Shown: positions 34,363-41,708 of the stretch, in pieces | How positions within the stretch are numbered: the stretch's first letter is position 1 | Layout of the letters: every line of letters starts with the position of its first letter | Origin: Methanomicrobiales archaeon HGW-Methanomicrobiales-1 | Lineage (GTDB): Archaea > Halobacteriota > Methanomicrobia > Methanomicrobiales > Methanospirillaceae | DNA: 64,000 bases | Assembly (NCBI GenBank): GCA_002839675.1 | Contig: PGYM01000003.1 | Span: 248,001-312,000 of the forward strand | Reading direction: 5' to 3' | Made by a program: the position numbers and the translations under genes | Notes under the pieces: generated by a model | What the model saw: only the letters and a program-made list of their open reading frames with translations | What the model was told of the DNA's origin: nothing | The model's database searches: none

Positions 34363-36084
34363 ATGAGCGACGTATTCGAAAAAGTGATGGATCTTGCCAA
34401 ACGCCGCGGTTTTATCTGGCCTACGTCCGAATGCTACGGGGCAGTGGCGGGGTTCATCGATTATGGCCCGCTGGGCGCAATGATGAAGCGGCGGGTCGAG
34501 AATATCTGGCGGGATTTTTACGTTATCCAGGAAGGCTACTACGAGATCGAGTGCCCGACGATTGCCCAGGAATCTGTTTTTATCGCTTCCGGGCATGTGA
34601 AGGGATTTTCCGATAAGATGTGCCAGTGCCCGCACTGCAAGGAATTCCTCCGGGCAGATCACGTGGCAGAAGGCGGCGGTGTGAAGAACCCGTCCATCAT
34701 GAAGAACGAGGAGCTGGCAGCGGCAATTGCGAGCTGCACATGCATGGCCTGCGAAGAAGTGCTCGGCACTGTCGAGGTCTTCAACTTCAACCTCATGTTC
34801 CAGACTACGATCGGTCCGGGGTCCCAGCGGGTCGGCTACCTGCGTCCTGAGACCGCACAGGGTATGTTTGTGGATTTCTCCCGGCTCCTCCGGTTCTACC
34901 GGGACAAGCTGCCGTTTGGTGCAGTCCAGATCGGTAAGTCCTACCGTAACGAGATCTCCCCCCGGCAGGGCATGATCCGGCTCCGCGAGTTCACCCAGGC
35001 AGAAGCCGAGATCTTTGTCCACCCGAACGAGAAGAACCATCACCCGTCGTTCAAGCGATACGCGGACTATACGATGCCGCTCCTCACCTACACCCAGCAG
35101 GAGAAGTGCGAGGATGCGGTCTCGATGTCTATGCGGGAGGCTGTGGATAAAGGGGTAATCGCCAATGAGTATCTCGCCTACTACGTGGCCCTCACCCACA
35201 AGCTCCTTGTCACCATCGGCATCAAGCCCGACCGGCTCCGCTTCCGGCAACACCTGCCCGATGAGCGGGCCCATTATGCCACCGACTGCTGGGATGCCGA
35301 GATCCGGTCCGACCGGTTCGGCTGGGTCGAGACCGTGGGTCTTGCCGACCGCACGGACTATGACCTGAACGCCCATGCCAAAGAGAGCGGCACGCCGATG
35401 ACGGTCTTCATCCAGTACGAGGAGCCAAAGAAGGTCCCCCGCCGGCGGATCATCCCGAACATGAGCGTGCTGGGAAAGCAGTACCGCACGAAAGCCAAGG
35501 CGATCTTCGAGGCGCTGGCGGTTGCCACCCCGACCGCCGATGGCGCCGATGTGGAAGTCGATGGCGAGAAGATCCATATTCCCGCTGACCTGTTCGAGGT
35601 CCGCGACGAGATTGTCGACATCCGCGGCGAGGATATCGTTCCGCACGTGATCGAACCCTCGTATGGTATCGACCGCATGTGTTACGCGGTGCTCGAAGGA
35701 GCCTATGATGAGGACACTGCCGACGGGGAAGCCCGCACGGTGATGCGCTTCTCCCCCAACGTGGCCCCCATCCAGGTCGCCGTCTTCCCGCTCATGACCC
35801 GGGACGGCCTCGAGGAGATTGCCGACATGATCACCCGCTCACTCCACAAGGCCGGCATCCTTGCCGAGTACGATGACAGCGGGGCAATCGGCCGGCGCTA
35901 CCGGCGGCAGGATGAGATCGGAACGCCGTTTGCGATCACGGTCGATTACGACACGAAAGAGAACCAGACCGTTACCCTCCGCGACCGGGACAGCATGAAG
36001 CAGGTCCGGATTGCGATCGACAAGGTCCCCGCCACGGTCTGCGCCCTTGTGGAAGGCAGCCTGAAGTTTGCAGAACTGGAATAA
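34363..36084 (+). CDS. glyS: Glycyl-tRNA synthetase, archaeal class II type
   Basis: A 573-residue enzyme of the archaeal/eukaryotic dimeric class. ECYGAVAGFIDYGPLGAMMKRRVENIW (motif 1 region), QIGKSYRNEISPRQGMIRLREFTQAEAEIF (motif 2) and GIDRMCYAVLEGA (motif 3) are all present. A zinc-site insertion has CQCPHC and CTCMAC. The C-terminal anticodon-binding domain starts at about residue 460 (VAVFPLMTRDGLEEIADMI...). It attaches glycine to tRNA-Gly. The coding strand is so strongly biased that a 431-codon frame is open on the opposite strand; that is an artefact of codon choice. A T-run follows the stop. Confidence 0.97.
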   Translation: MSDVFEKVMDLAKRRGFIWPTSECYGAVAGFIDYGPLGAMMKRRVENIWRDFYVIQEGYYEIECPTIAQESVFIASGHVKGFSDKMCQCPHCKEFLRADHVAEGGGVKNPSIMKNEELAAAIASCTCMACEEVLGTVEVFNFNLMFQTTIGPGSQRVGYLRPETAQGMFVDFSRLLRFYRDKLPFGAVQIGKSYRNEISPRQGMIRLREFTQAEAEIFVHPNEKNHHPSFKRYADYTMPLLTYTQQEKCEDAVSMSMREAVDKGVIANEYLAYYVALTHKLLVTIGIKPDRLRFRQHLPDERAHYATDCWDAEIRSDRFGWVETVGLADRTDYDLNAHAKESGTPMTVFIQYEEPKKVPRRRIIPNMSVLGKQYRTKAKAIFEALAVATPTADGADVEVDGEKIHIPADLFEVRDEIVDIRGEDIVPHVIEPSYGIDRMCYAVLEGAYDEDTADGEARTVMRFSPNVAPIQVAVFPLMTRDGLEEIADMITRSLHKAGILAEYDDSGAIGRRYRRQDEIGTPFAITVDYDTKENQTVTLRDRDSMKQVRIAIDKVPATVCALVEGSLKFAELE

Positions 36085-36093
36085 CCGGTTCAC

Positions 36094-36100
36094 TTTTTTT
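36094..36100 (+). terminator. T-run after glyS
   Basis: Seven T directly after the glyS stop region (stop at 36082-36084). Confidence 0.5.
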
Positions 36101-36248
36101 AAAATAATTCCCTGTTGACTGTGAAAATGCACGAATCGTGCAAGCGTGTTTCTGGTGTGGAGAACCGGATTATACGTCAGCGTCATCCACGTCTTAAAAA
36201 TTCTATAATGAGAGTATAACTTGGAAAAAAAATGGGGGGTGTATCAGG

Positions 36249-36467
36249 TTAAAATATGAAGATACTGGGGAGGTCATGATTCATAGATTGATCTATATGT
36301 ACAGGTGGAGCATCATTTTCCGGTGCCAGTTCTTCTTCTTCTTCCTGTGCAGGCAGATCCACTGCAAAGTAGTGTGCTCCTGCAACAACAGTTCCCGCAA
36401 GCGACAAACAGATCATAAACAGTACGAGCCAGGTAAGCGGTGATTTATCGGATTGTGATGATGTCAT
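36249..36467 (-). CDS. Small single-helix membrane protein with acidic tail
   Basis: A 72-residue protein. A short polar N terminus (MTSSQSDKSP) is followed by one membrane helix (LTWLVLFMICLSLAGTVVAGAHYFAV) and an acidic tail with EEEEE. The start is ATG 36467 because GAGGTTGG lies about 8 nt upstream. No family is recognised. The design suggests a tail facing outside or inside the membrane that may bind cations. It stands alone beside a long intergenic stretch with GC-rich repeats. Confidence 0.6.
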   Translation of the reverse strand: MTSSQSDKSPLTWLVLFMICLSLAGTVVAGAHYFAVDLPAQEEEEELAPENDAPPVHIDQSMNHDLPSIFIF

Positions 36468-36765
36468 TTGTTCCAACCTCAAGAAAAACTCGAAGACCAA
36501 TTATAATTACAAAATATTAACAGATAAACAATGGTTTTTTTATTCCGGGCAGCCATCAGGAGCAAGGACGAGAATCATGCATCTGCGTTCTTGATACAAG
36601 ACGCTATTCATGGCGCTCCTTATGAGATGAATGCAAAAACAACGTCAACTGGCTTTTGCTTTTAGTTTTAAAAAAAAAATTGCTCTGTAAAAATTCTCTA
36701 TATTAATAATGGGGGCTGATGCCCCCATACCCCCGCGAATGAGTGTGTGCCGCCGCCCCGAAGGG

Positions 36766-36856
36766 CGCCCCGCGGCGGCCTCAGGAACGTTTTTCATTTT
36801 TTATAAAACGGTAATCCGTCCCGCCGTGGCCCGTGAGGGGCCCTGAGGCGGGGGTG
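36766..36856. repeat. GC-rich two-part intergenic repeat, copy 1
   Basis: CCCCGCGGCGG followed by an A/T-rich spacer and CCCGCCGTGGCCCG...GGCCCTGAGGCGGGG. The same pair of GC-rich blocks recurs at 39785-39861 on the far side of hef. Just upstream are a perfect hairpin GGGGGCTGATGCCCCC (36711-36726) and a GCCGCCGC/GCGGCGGC hairpin around 36751-36779. No gene is seen between 36501 and 36981. Confidence 0.6.
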
Positions 36857-36981
36857 CTCGTTCGGGGTTTGGGGCGGAGCCTCATAATATCTTTTACAGA
36901 AAACAGTCGAGCCAGAGACGAACTTTCACACTCTCCCCCATCCCCTTATTACCCCCTGCAACCTAACCTCTCACCAACCAA

Positions 36982-39228
36982 ATGAGCGAATACATCAGCC
37001 ACCCCCTGGTCAGGCCGGACAGCATCGAGAAACGGGAGTACCAGCTCTCGATTGCGATGAAGGCACTGGATGCCAATACCATGGTCATCCTGCCCACCGG
37101 CCTTGGCAAGACGGCTGTTGCACTCCTTGTTGCCGCATCCCGGCTCTATAACGAGGGGGGCAGGATCCTGATGCTTGCCCCCACCAAGCCGCTCGTGGAG
37201 CAGCACCTCCGTTATTTTGAAAAATACCTGCTGGCAAAACCGCAGGAAGGCAGTTCCGCATCCCCGTTTGTTATGTTCACCGGGGAAGCCCCCCCATCCG
37301 AGCGCACCGAGGACTGGAACCGGGCCACCGTGATCCTTGCCACCCCGCAGGTGGTGAAAAACGATCTTCTTGCCGGCCGCTACACGCTTGCGGATGTCTC
37401 TTTGCTGATCGTGGACGAATGCCACCGGGCCGTGGGCAATTACGCGTATGTCTTTTTAGCCCAGCGCTACATGGGCACCGCGGACAAACCGCTGCTCCTC
37501 GCGATGACGGCATCGCCCGGCGGCGTGCAGGAGAAGGTGCAGGATGTCTGCTCGAATCTCGGCATTGCCCATATCGAGAACCGGACCGAGACCGACCCGG
37601 ATGTCCGCCCGTACGTGTTCGAGCGCGAGCTGGAGTACGTCTCCGTTGACCTCCCCACCGATCTCAAGGCAGCGATCCACGCCCTCGATGCGCTTATCGG
37701 GGACCGGCTCGCCCTGCTCACCTCGCTGAACTTCACCGTGCCCAAGCGCGACAAGCTCTCGATGAAGGAGCTCAACGGGATCAATGCCCAGATCCAGCAG
37801 CGGATCCAGAACCAGGACCCGGCCGCCTACTCGGGAGCATCGCTCTATGCGGAACTGATGAAACTCCGGCACGCGATCACCCTTGCCGAATCGCAGGGCA
37901 GTGAGGTGCTCAAAGGGTACCTTGCAAAGCTTGTCGCTGAAGGCACCGGGTCCGGGGGAAGCAAGGCGAGCCAGCGCTTAGTAAAAGACCCGATCTTTCA
38001 GGAACTCTTCGAACGCACGCTCGGGTGGACAAGAGAACTGCACCCGAAACCCGATATCGCCCTGAAACTCGTGCAGGACCAGCTGGTCTCCCACCCCGAC
38101 AGCCGGATCATTGTCTTTGCCACGTACCGCGACACCGTGCAACTTCTCGTGGATCACTTCACCAGTCACGGCATCTCCTGCGAACGCTTCGTGGGGCAGG
38201 CAACGAAGGACGCCGAGAAAGGGCTCTCGCAGAAGAAGCAGATCGCGGCCCTGACCCGGTTCCGCGAAGGTGAGTTCAAGGTGCTGATCGCAACATCGGT
38301 TGGCGAGGAAGGCCTAGACGTCCCGGCGACCGACATGGTGATCTTCTACGAGGCGGTTCCCTCCGAGATCCGGTCCATCCAGCGCCGGGGCCGGACGGGA
38401 AGGTCCGGGGCAGGAAAGATCGTGGTCATGGTCACGAAGGGAACCTCGGACGAGGTCTTCCGCCATGTCAGTGCATCGAAAGAGAAACAGATGCACAAGA
38501 GCATGCGGACGATGGGCGGCTATACCTCATCCGCCGCACCGCAGCAGCCCCTCGTTGTCGAACAGGAGACCCTCGATGAATTCACCCCGCAGGGACCCAA
38601 GATCATCATCGATGACCGCGAGACTTCCTCAAAAGTGGTTGAAGTCCTCTCGAACATGGGCGCCGTGATCCGGATCGAGCGCCTCCCCCACGGCGATTAC
38701 GCGATTGGCGACCGCATCCTCGTCGAGCGCAAGACCGCGAGGGACTTCGTCGATACGCTGATCAACCGCGACCTGCTCGGGCAGGTAAAGGCGATGGCGG
38801 AATCGGTGACCCGCCCGGTGATGATCATCGAAGGCGGGGACCTCTATGCCCAGCGGGACATGCACCCGAACGCGATCAAGGGCGTGCTTGCGGCCCTGAC
38901 GGTGGATATGGGTGTCTCAATCCTCTTCACCCGCGACGAGCAGGACACCGCCCAGATGCTCTTTGTGCTCTCGAAGCGCGAGGACGGGGAGCGGGGCGAG
39001 CGCAAGGTGCACCCGCACAAGTCCCATCACTCACAGAAGGAGGAGCAGGAGTATATCATCTCGGCGTTTCCGGAGATTGGTCTCCGGAATTCCCGGTTAT
39101 TGTTAGCTCACTTCGGGTCTATCCAGGGGATTGTGAATGCTTCTGTTGAAGAGCTGGCAGCGGTGAAGGGGATTGGGGAGAAGACGGCTCAGAAGATTTT
39201 TGATTTGTGCCGGAGGGTGTACGGGTAG
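36982..39228 (+). CDS. hef: Hef-type helicase-nuclease (FANCM/XPF-like)
   Basis: A 748-residue protein. The N-terminal SF2 helicase has Walker A PTGLGKT at 38-44 and a DECH box at 145-148. A helical insertion (about 230-300) and the second RecA domain with RRGRTGR follow. From about residue 530 an XPF/ERCC4 nuclease begins (IIIDDRETSSKVVEVL), with the ERKxxxD active site in VERKTARDF near 580. Tandem helix-hairpin-helix motifs (AAVKGIGEKTAQKI) close the protein. Hef processes stalled replication forks and branched DNA. The active sites look intact. It lies between two GC-rich repeats and close to the palindrome array, which may be coincidence. Confidence 0.96.
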   Translation: MSEYISHPLVRPDSIEKREYQLSIAMKALDANTMVILPTGLGKTAVALLVAASRLYNEGGRILMLAPTKPLVEQHLRYFEKYLLAKPQEGSSASPFVMFTGEAPPSERTEDWNRATVILATPQVVKNDLLAGRYTLADVSLLIVDECHRAVGNYAYVFLAQRYMGTADKPLLLAMTASPGGVQEKVQDVCSNLGIAHIENRTETDPDVRPYVFERELEYVSVDLPTDLKAAIHALDALIGDRLALLTSLNFTVPKRDKLSMKELNGINAQIQQRIQNQDPAAYSGASLYAELMKLRHAITLAESQGSEVLKGYLAKLVAEGTGSGGSKASQRLVKDPIFQELFERTLGWTRELHPKPDIALKLVQDQLVSHPDSRIIVFATYRDTVQLLVDHFTSHGISCERFVGQATKDAEKGLSQKKQIAALTRFREGEFKVLIATSVGEEGLDVPATDMVIFYEAVPSEIRSIQRRGRTGRSGAGKIVVMVTKGTSDEVFRHVSASKEKQMHKSMRTMGGYTSSAAPQQPLVVEQETLDEFTPQGPKIIIDDRETSSKVVEVLSNMGAVIRIERLPHGDYAIGDRILVERKTARDFVDTLINRDLLGQVKAMAESVTRPVMIIEGGDLYAQRDMHPNAIKGVLAALTVDMGVSILFTRDEQDTAQMLFVLSKREDGERGERKVHPHKSHHSQKEEQEYIISAFPEIGLRNSRLLLAHFGSIQGIVNASVEELAAVKGIGEKTAQKIFDLCRRVYG

Positions 39229-39281
39229 GGATTTTTCTTTCAAACCAAGAGGAATGATATTTTCTAAAAAAAAAGAAATTT

Positions 39282-39440
39282 TCAATGTGGAATTGATAGG
39301 ACTGCACTCAGCACAACCAATAGAAGTGCCAGAACAATTGCTCCAGCTACTAATCTGATTGCTGAACTCATTCCTTCCTCTAGTGAAGTCAATACATCTA
39401 TTAGCAAAACTTCCTCACGTTTACGTACTGATAGTCTCAT
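39282..39440 (-). CDS. Tiny single-helix membrane protein, probably leaderless
   Basis: A 52-residue protein: a charged N terminus (RLSVRKREE), a short acidic stretch and a C-terminal membrane helix (SAIRLVAGAIVLALLLVVLSAVLSI). A TTAAATAAAC box at about 39458-39467 on the minus strand places the transcription start at or just beside ATG 39440, so the message would be leaderless. The upstream in-frame extension to 39554 lacks a start signal. No family is recognised. Confidence 0.55.
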   Translation of the reverse strand: MRLSVRKREEVLLIDVLTSLEEGMSSAIRLVAGAIVLALLLVVLSAVLSIPH

Positions 39441-39537
39441 CGTCAAGTGGCAAAGTTTATTTAATGGAAAACAGAAACGTAAGCGTTCAACTTTAGGTTC
39501 TGTATTCTCATGAATACTGAGTCCGAAAGGATGTGCC

Positions 39538-39732
39538 ATGCATCCTTTCATCATCCTCCTGATTATTGCTGATATTTTTATTATTATATCATACTGTATT
39601 TTTGATGGTTATACTCATTCTCATACATGGGGAAAACAATCTATCCTTTTTATGAATGTCATAATGTTTATCATAATGGTTTTGAAATTACTTTCATGCA
39701 AGGAAAAATATTTTTACAAATTTTTTAATTGA
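39538..39732 (+). CDS. Possible small hydrophobic protein in A/T-rich stretch
   Basis: A 64-codon frame, mostly hydrophobic (IILLIIADIFIIISYCIF and ILFMNVIMFIIMVLKLL), with an AAAGGATG site upstream. Base composition is far more A/T-rich than the rest of the window. It could encode a two-helix membrane protein or be chance coding in A/T-rich DNA. It partly overlaps the in-frame extension of the opposite-strand frame, not the 52-residue protein itself. Confidence 0.35.
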   Translation: MHPFIILLIIADIFIIISYCIFDGYTHSHTWGKQSILFMNVIMFIIMVLKLLSCKEKYFYKFFN

Positions 39733-39784
39733 AAATTTTTTATTTGATAATCAAAATTTTCTCTTAATTATGATGAACCCCTCC

Positions 39785-39861
39785 GCCCCCGCGGCGGTTT
39801 CAACGACTAAGAATAAAATCTCCCTGCCCCGCCGTGCCCTGAAGCGGCCCTGAAGCGGGGA
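39785..39861. repeat. GC-rich two-part intergenic repeat, copy 2
   Basis: CCCCGCGGCGG then an A/T-rich spacer and CCCGCCGTGCCCTGAAG...GGCCCTGAAGCGGGG. The order and sequence of the two GC blocks match copy 1 at 36766-36856, in the same orientation, with a spacer of different length. Confidence 0.6.
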
Positions 39862-39933
39862 GCCCTCCTTAGTATTCCACCATTTCAACCATTCTTATGA
39901 TTATATTAGATCATATCCGGTTCACAGCAGGAC

Positions 39934-40533
39934 ACCCCCCCTCCAATCTAAGAGGGGTACCCCCCTCTCAAAAGTACGAGGGGGGGATACCCACCCCCCT
40001 CTCCAAAAACCGGGAGGGGGACCCCCTCCCCCCCTGTCTTGGACAAGAGGGGGTACCCCCCCATTTCCGGCATCCGCATGGCCCCCGCTTCCCGTGGAGT
40101 CCCGTCTGAAAACCCGGTTACCGGTCCGCGCCGGGAAGGGGGGTACCCCCCACTCAAAAGTTCGAGAGGGGGTACCCTACCCCCCTGTCCAAAAAATGAG
40201 GGGGGGTATACCCACCCCCTCTCCAAAAAGCGAGGGGGGGACCCCCTCCCCCCTTGTCTCGCGCAAGACAGGGTACCTCCCCCCCCTCCGGGTGCTTGTA
40301 CCGGGCTATTGCTTCGCGTGGAGTCACGCCGGAGAGAGGTTTTTGTGAGGGGGGGTCATGAGGGTGGGATACCCCCTCTCTTCCGTACGAGTGGGGGGGA
40401 CCCCCTCCCCCTCTCAAAAAATGAGGGGGGGTCCCCTGCCTGCCCTACCCCCCCTCTTGCCCGGGACAGGGTACCACCCCCTCCCCCCCTCTGAAATTTG
40501 AGAGGGGGTACCTATCCCCCCCGCTTTTGGATT
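39934..40533. repeat. Array of tandem G/C-tract palindromes (GGTACC-joined hairpins)
   Basis: About ten imperfect hairpins of roughly 30 bp follow each other. Each has the form of a C-tract, CTCTCAAAAA or CTGTCCAAAAA loop, then GAG and a G-tract, and they are joined by GGTACC, GGTATACC or GGGACCC. A longer period of about 200 bp is visible: ACCCCCTCCCCCC followed by TGTCT occurs at 40021 and 40241, and CGTGGAGTC at 40093 and 40317. Frames are open on both strands only because stop codons are rare in this composition. No protein is called. The array ends about 145 bp before the siroheme reductase-like gene. Confidence 0.85.
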
Positions 40534-40677
40534 GGGTACGCTTTCCGGAAATTTTTGAGCACAGTGATCACAGGAAATTGAATCCTTTGAACTTGCCCGG
40601 GTCGTTACCTATGCAAACCGTTAATGTGTCTGTAGTGAATCATGCATAGAACTTCAATTAAAAACGCGTGTGTTATC

Positions 40678-41337
40678 ATGACAAAGACAAACATCGCTGA
40701 AAAAGGAGCCATCATCCAGAGAGACCTTGAGACATTCTCCATCTCCCCTCACATCCCCGGCGGCTTTGCCGACCCGGCCCAGCTGAGGAAGATCGCGGAC
40801 GTGGCAGAGAAATATAACGCGAAATTCGTCAAGCTCACCGGTTCCCAGCGCATAGCCATCATCGGCATAAAGGAAGATGACCTGGACAAGGCCTGGGCTG
40901 AGTTTACCGATCAGTCAAAGGCCATCGGCCAGACCATACGCAGCATTAAGATCTGCCCCGGCACGCGGGCCTGCAAGAAAGCCCGGCAGGACAGCCCCGC
41001 TCTCGGGTTTGCCCTTGACAAAGAGTTCTATGGCAAGTCCGCGCCGGCCAAGTTCAAGATGGGCGTCTCGGGATGTCCCAACTGCTGCAGCGATTCGTGG
41101 ATGAAAGATATCGGGTTTTTCGGCACCGATACCGGGTATACAGTAATCGCTGGCGGCAAAGGTGGAGGCAAGCCGAAAGTGGGCCGGGTAGTAGCAGAAG
41201 GCCTGACTGAAGACCAGGCATTAATACTGGCAAGGAAGGCGATCGCATTCCACCAGGCGAATGGCAAGTTCCGCGAGCGCCTGGGTGATACGATCGACCG
41301 GGTCGGTTTCGACACGTTTGCAAAAGCCGTGCAGTGA
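40678..41337 (+). CDS. Small siroheme/4Fe-4S reductase-like protein (Dsr-LP type)
   Basis: A 219-residue protein made of one sulfite/nitrite-reductase half. The N-terminal ferredoxin-like part (HIPGGFADPAQLRKIADVAEKYNAKFVKLTGSQRIAIIGI) is followed by the cluster motif CPGTRAC and the second Cys pair in GCPNCC. Together these bind a 4Fe-4S cluster coupled to siroheme. Such short proteins occur in many methanogens as dissimilatory sulfite reductase-like proteins. Their substrate is uncertain (sulfite or another small oxyanion, or an assimilatory role). ATG 40678 is preferred, though ATG 40642 is in frame. There is no obvious reductase partner nearby. A T-run follows at 41370-41378. Confidence 0.88.
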   Translation: MTKTNIAEKGAIIQRDLETFSISPHIPGGFADPAQLRKIADVAEKYNAKFVKLTGSQRIAIIGIKEDDLDKAWAEFTDQSKAIGQTIRSIKICPGTRACKKARQDSPALGFALDKEFYGKSAPAKFKMGVSGCPNCCSDSWMKDIGFFGTDTGYTVIAGGKGGGKPKVGRVVAEGLTEDQALILARKAIAFHQANGKFRERLGDTIDRVGFDTFAKAVQ

Positions 41338-41369
41338 GACGTCCTGCGGGATGTCCCGGTCACCTGACC

Positions 41370-41378
41370 TTTTTTTTT
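41370..41378 (+). terminator. Oligo-T terminator after the siroheme reductase-like gene
   Basis: Nine T, 33 bp after the stop codon. Confidence 0.55.
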
Positions 41379-41428
41379 AACCGTGACAGGGTGGTGAACA
41401 ATGATCCCGGTACGGGCAAACAGTCCCC

Positions 41429-41510
41429 GATGAGATCATAACATCGTTTATCCGTGGTAACACCACCTGGATAATCATTCACCCGTGCCCCTGTCGATAA
41501 CGATCTCATG
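41429..41510. other. Structured intergenic region, possible RNA element
   Basis: ATGAGATC (41430-41437) pairs with GATCTCAT (41502-41509). Inside them lies a hairpin in which TTATCC and GTGGT pair with ACCAC and GGATAA around an AAC loop, with a 2-nt bulge. It lies in a 370-bp gene-free spacer between the siroheme protein and the kinase gene. Whether it is transcribed is unknown. Confidence 0.35.
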
Positions 41511-41708
41511 ACCCGTTGCTCAATCACCGGCCGCGTCGCACACATCGCACCCCACCATCGGGCTCACCGCTCAGCGACAGGCAATTGCTCCATCCGGTTG
41601 AAAAAAGTTTTATCCCTTCGGCGGGTTTTGGGGCCGTAACCACGAGAAGTATTATTTACTCCCCCTCATGAATAGTCTCCTTATACATAACCGGCGGAGT
41701 CTGCCTGC

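Noticed and set aside
34351-35646. 431-codon open frame on the minus strand opposite glyS
   Set aside because: Falls entirely inside a certain gene on the other strand, and its translation resembles no protein. Codon bias of glyS leaves the antisense frame open.
39897-40494. Long proline/glycine-rich open frames across the palindrome array on both strands
   Set aside because: They are open in several frames at once and translate the repeat itself. No start signal and no credible protein composition; the composition simply lacks stop codons.
39934-40533. Palindrome array considered as a CRISPR
   Set aside because: Units follow each other directly, vary in sequence, and have no unique equal-length spacers. 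No cas genes are nearby.
41360-41545. 61-codon minus-strand frame in the spacer before the second kinase
   Set aside because: Crosses the hairpin structure, low-complexity product, no start signal.
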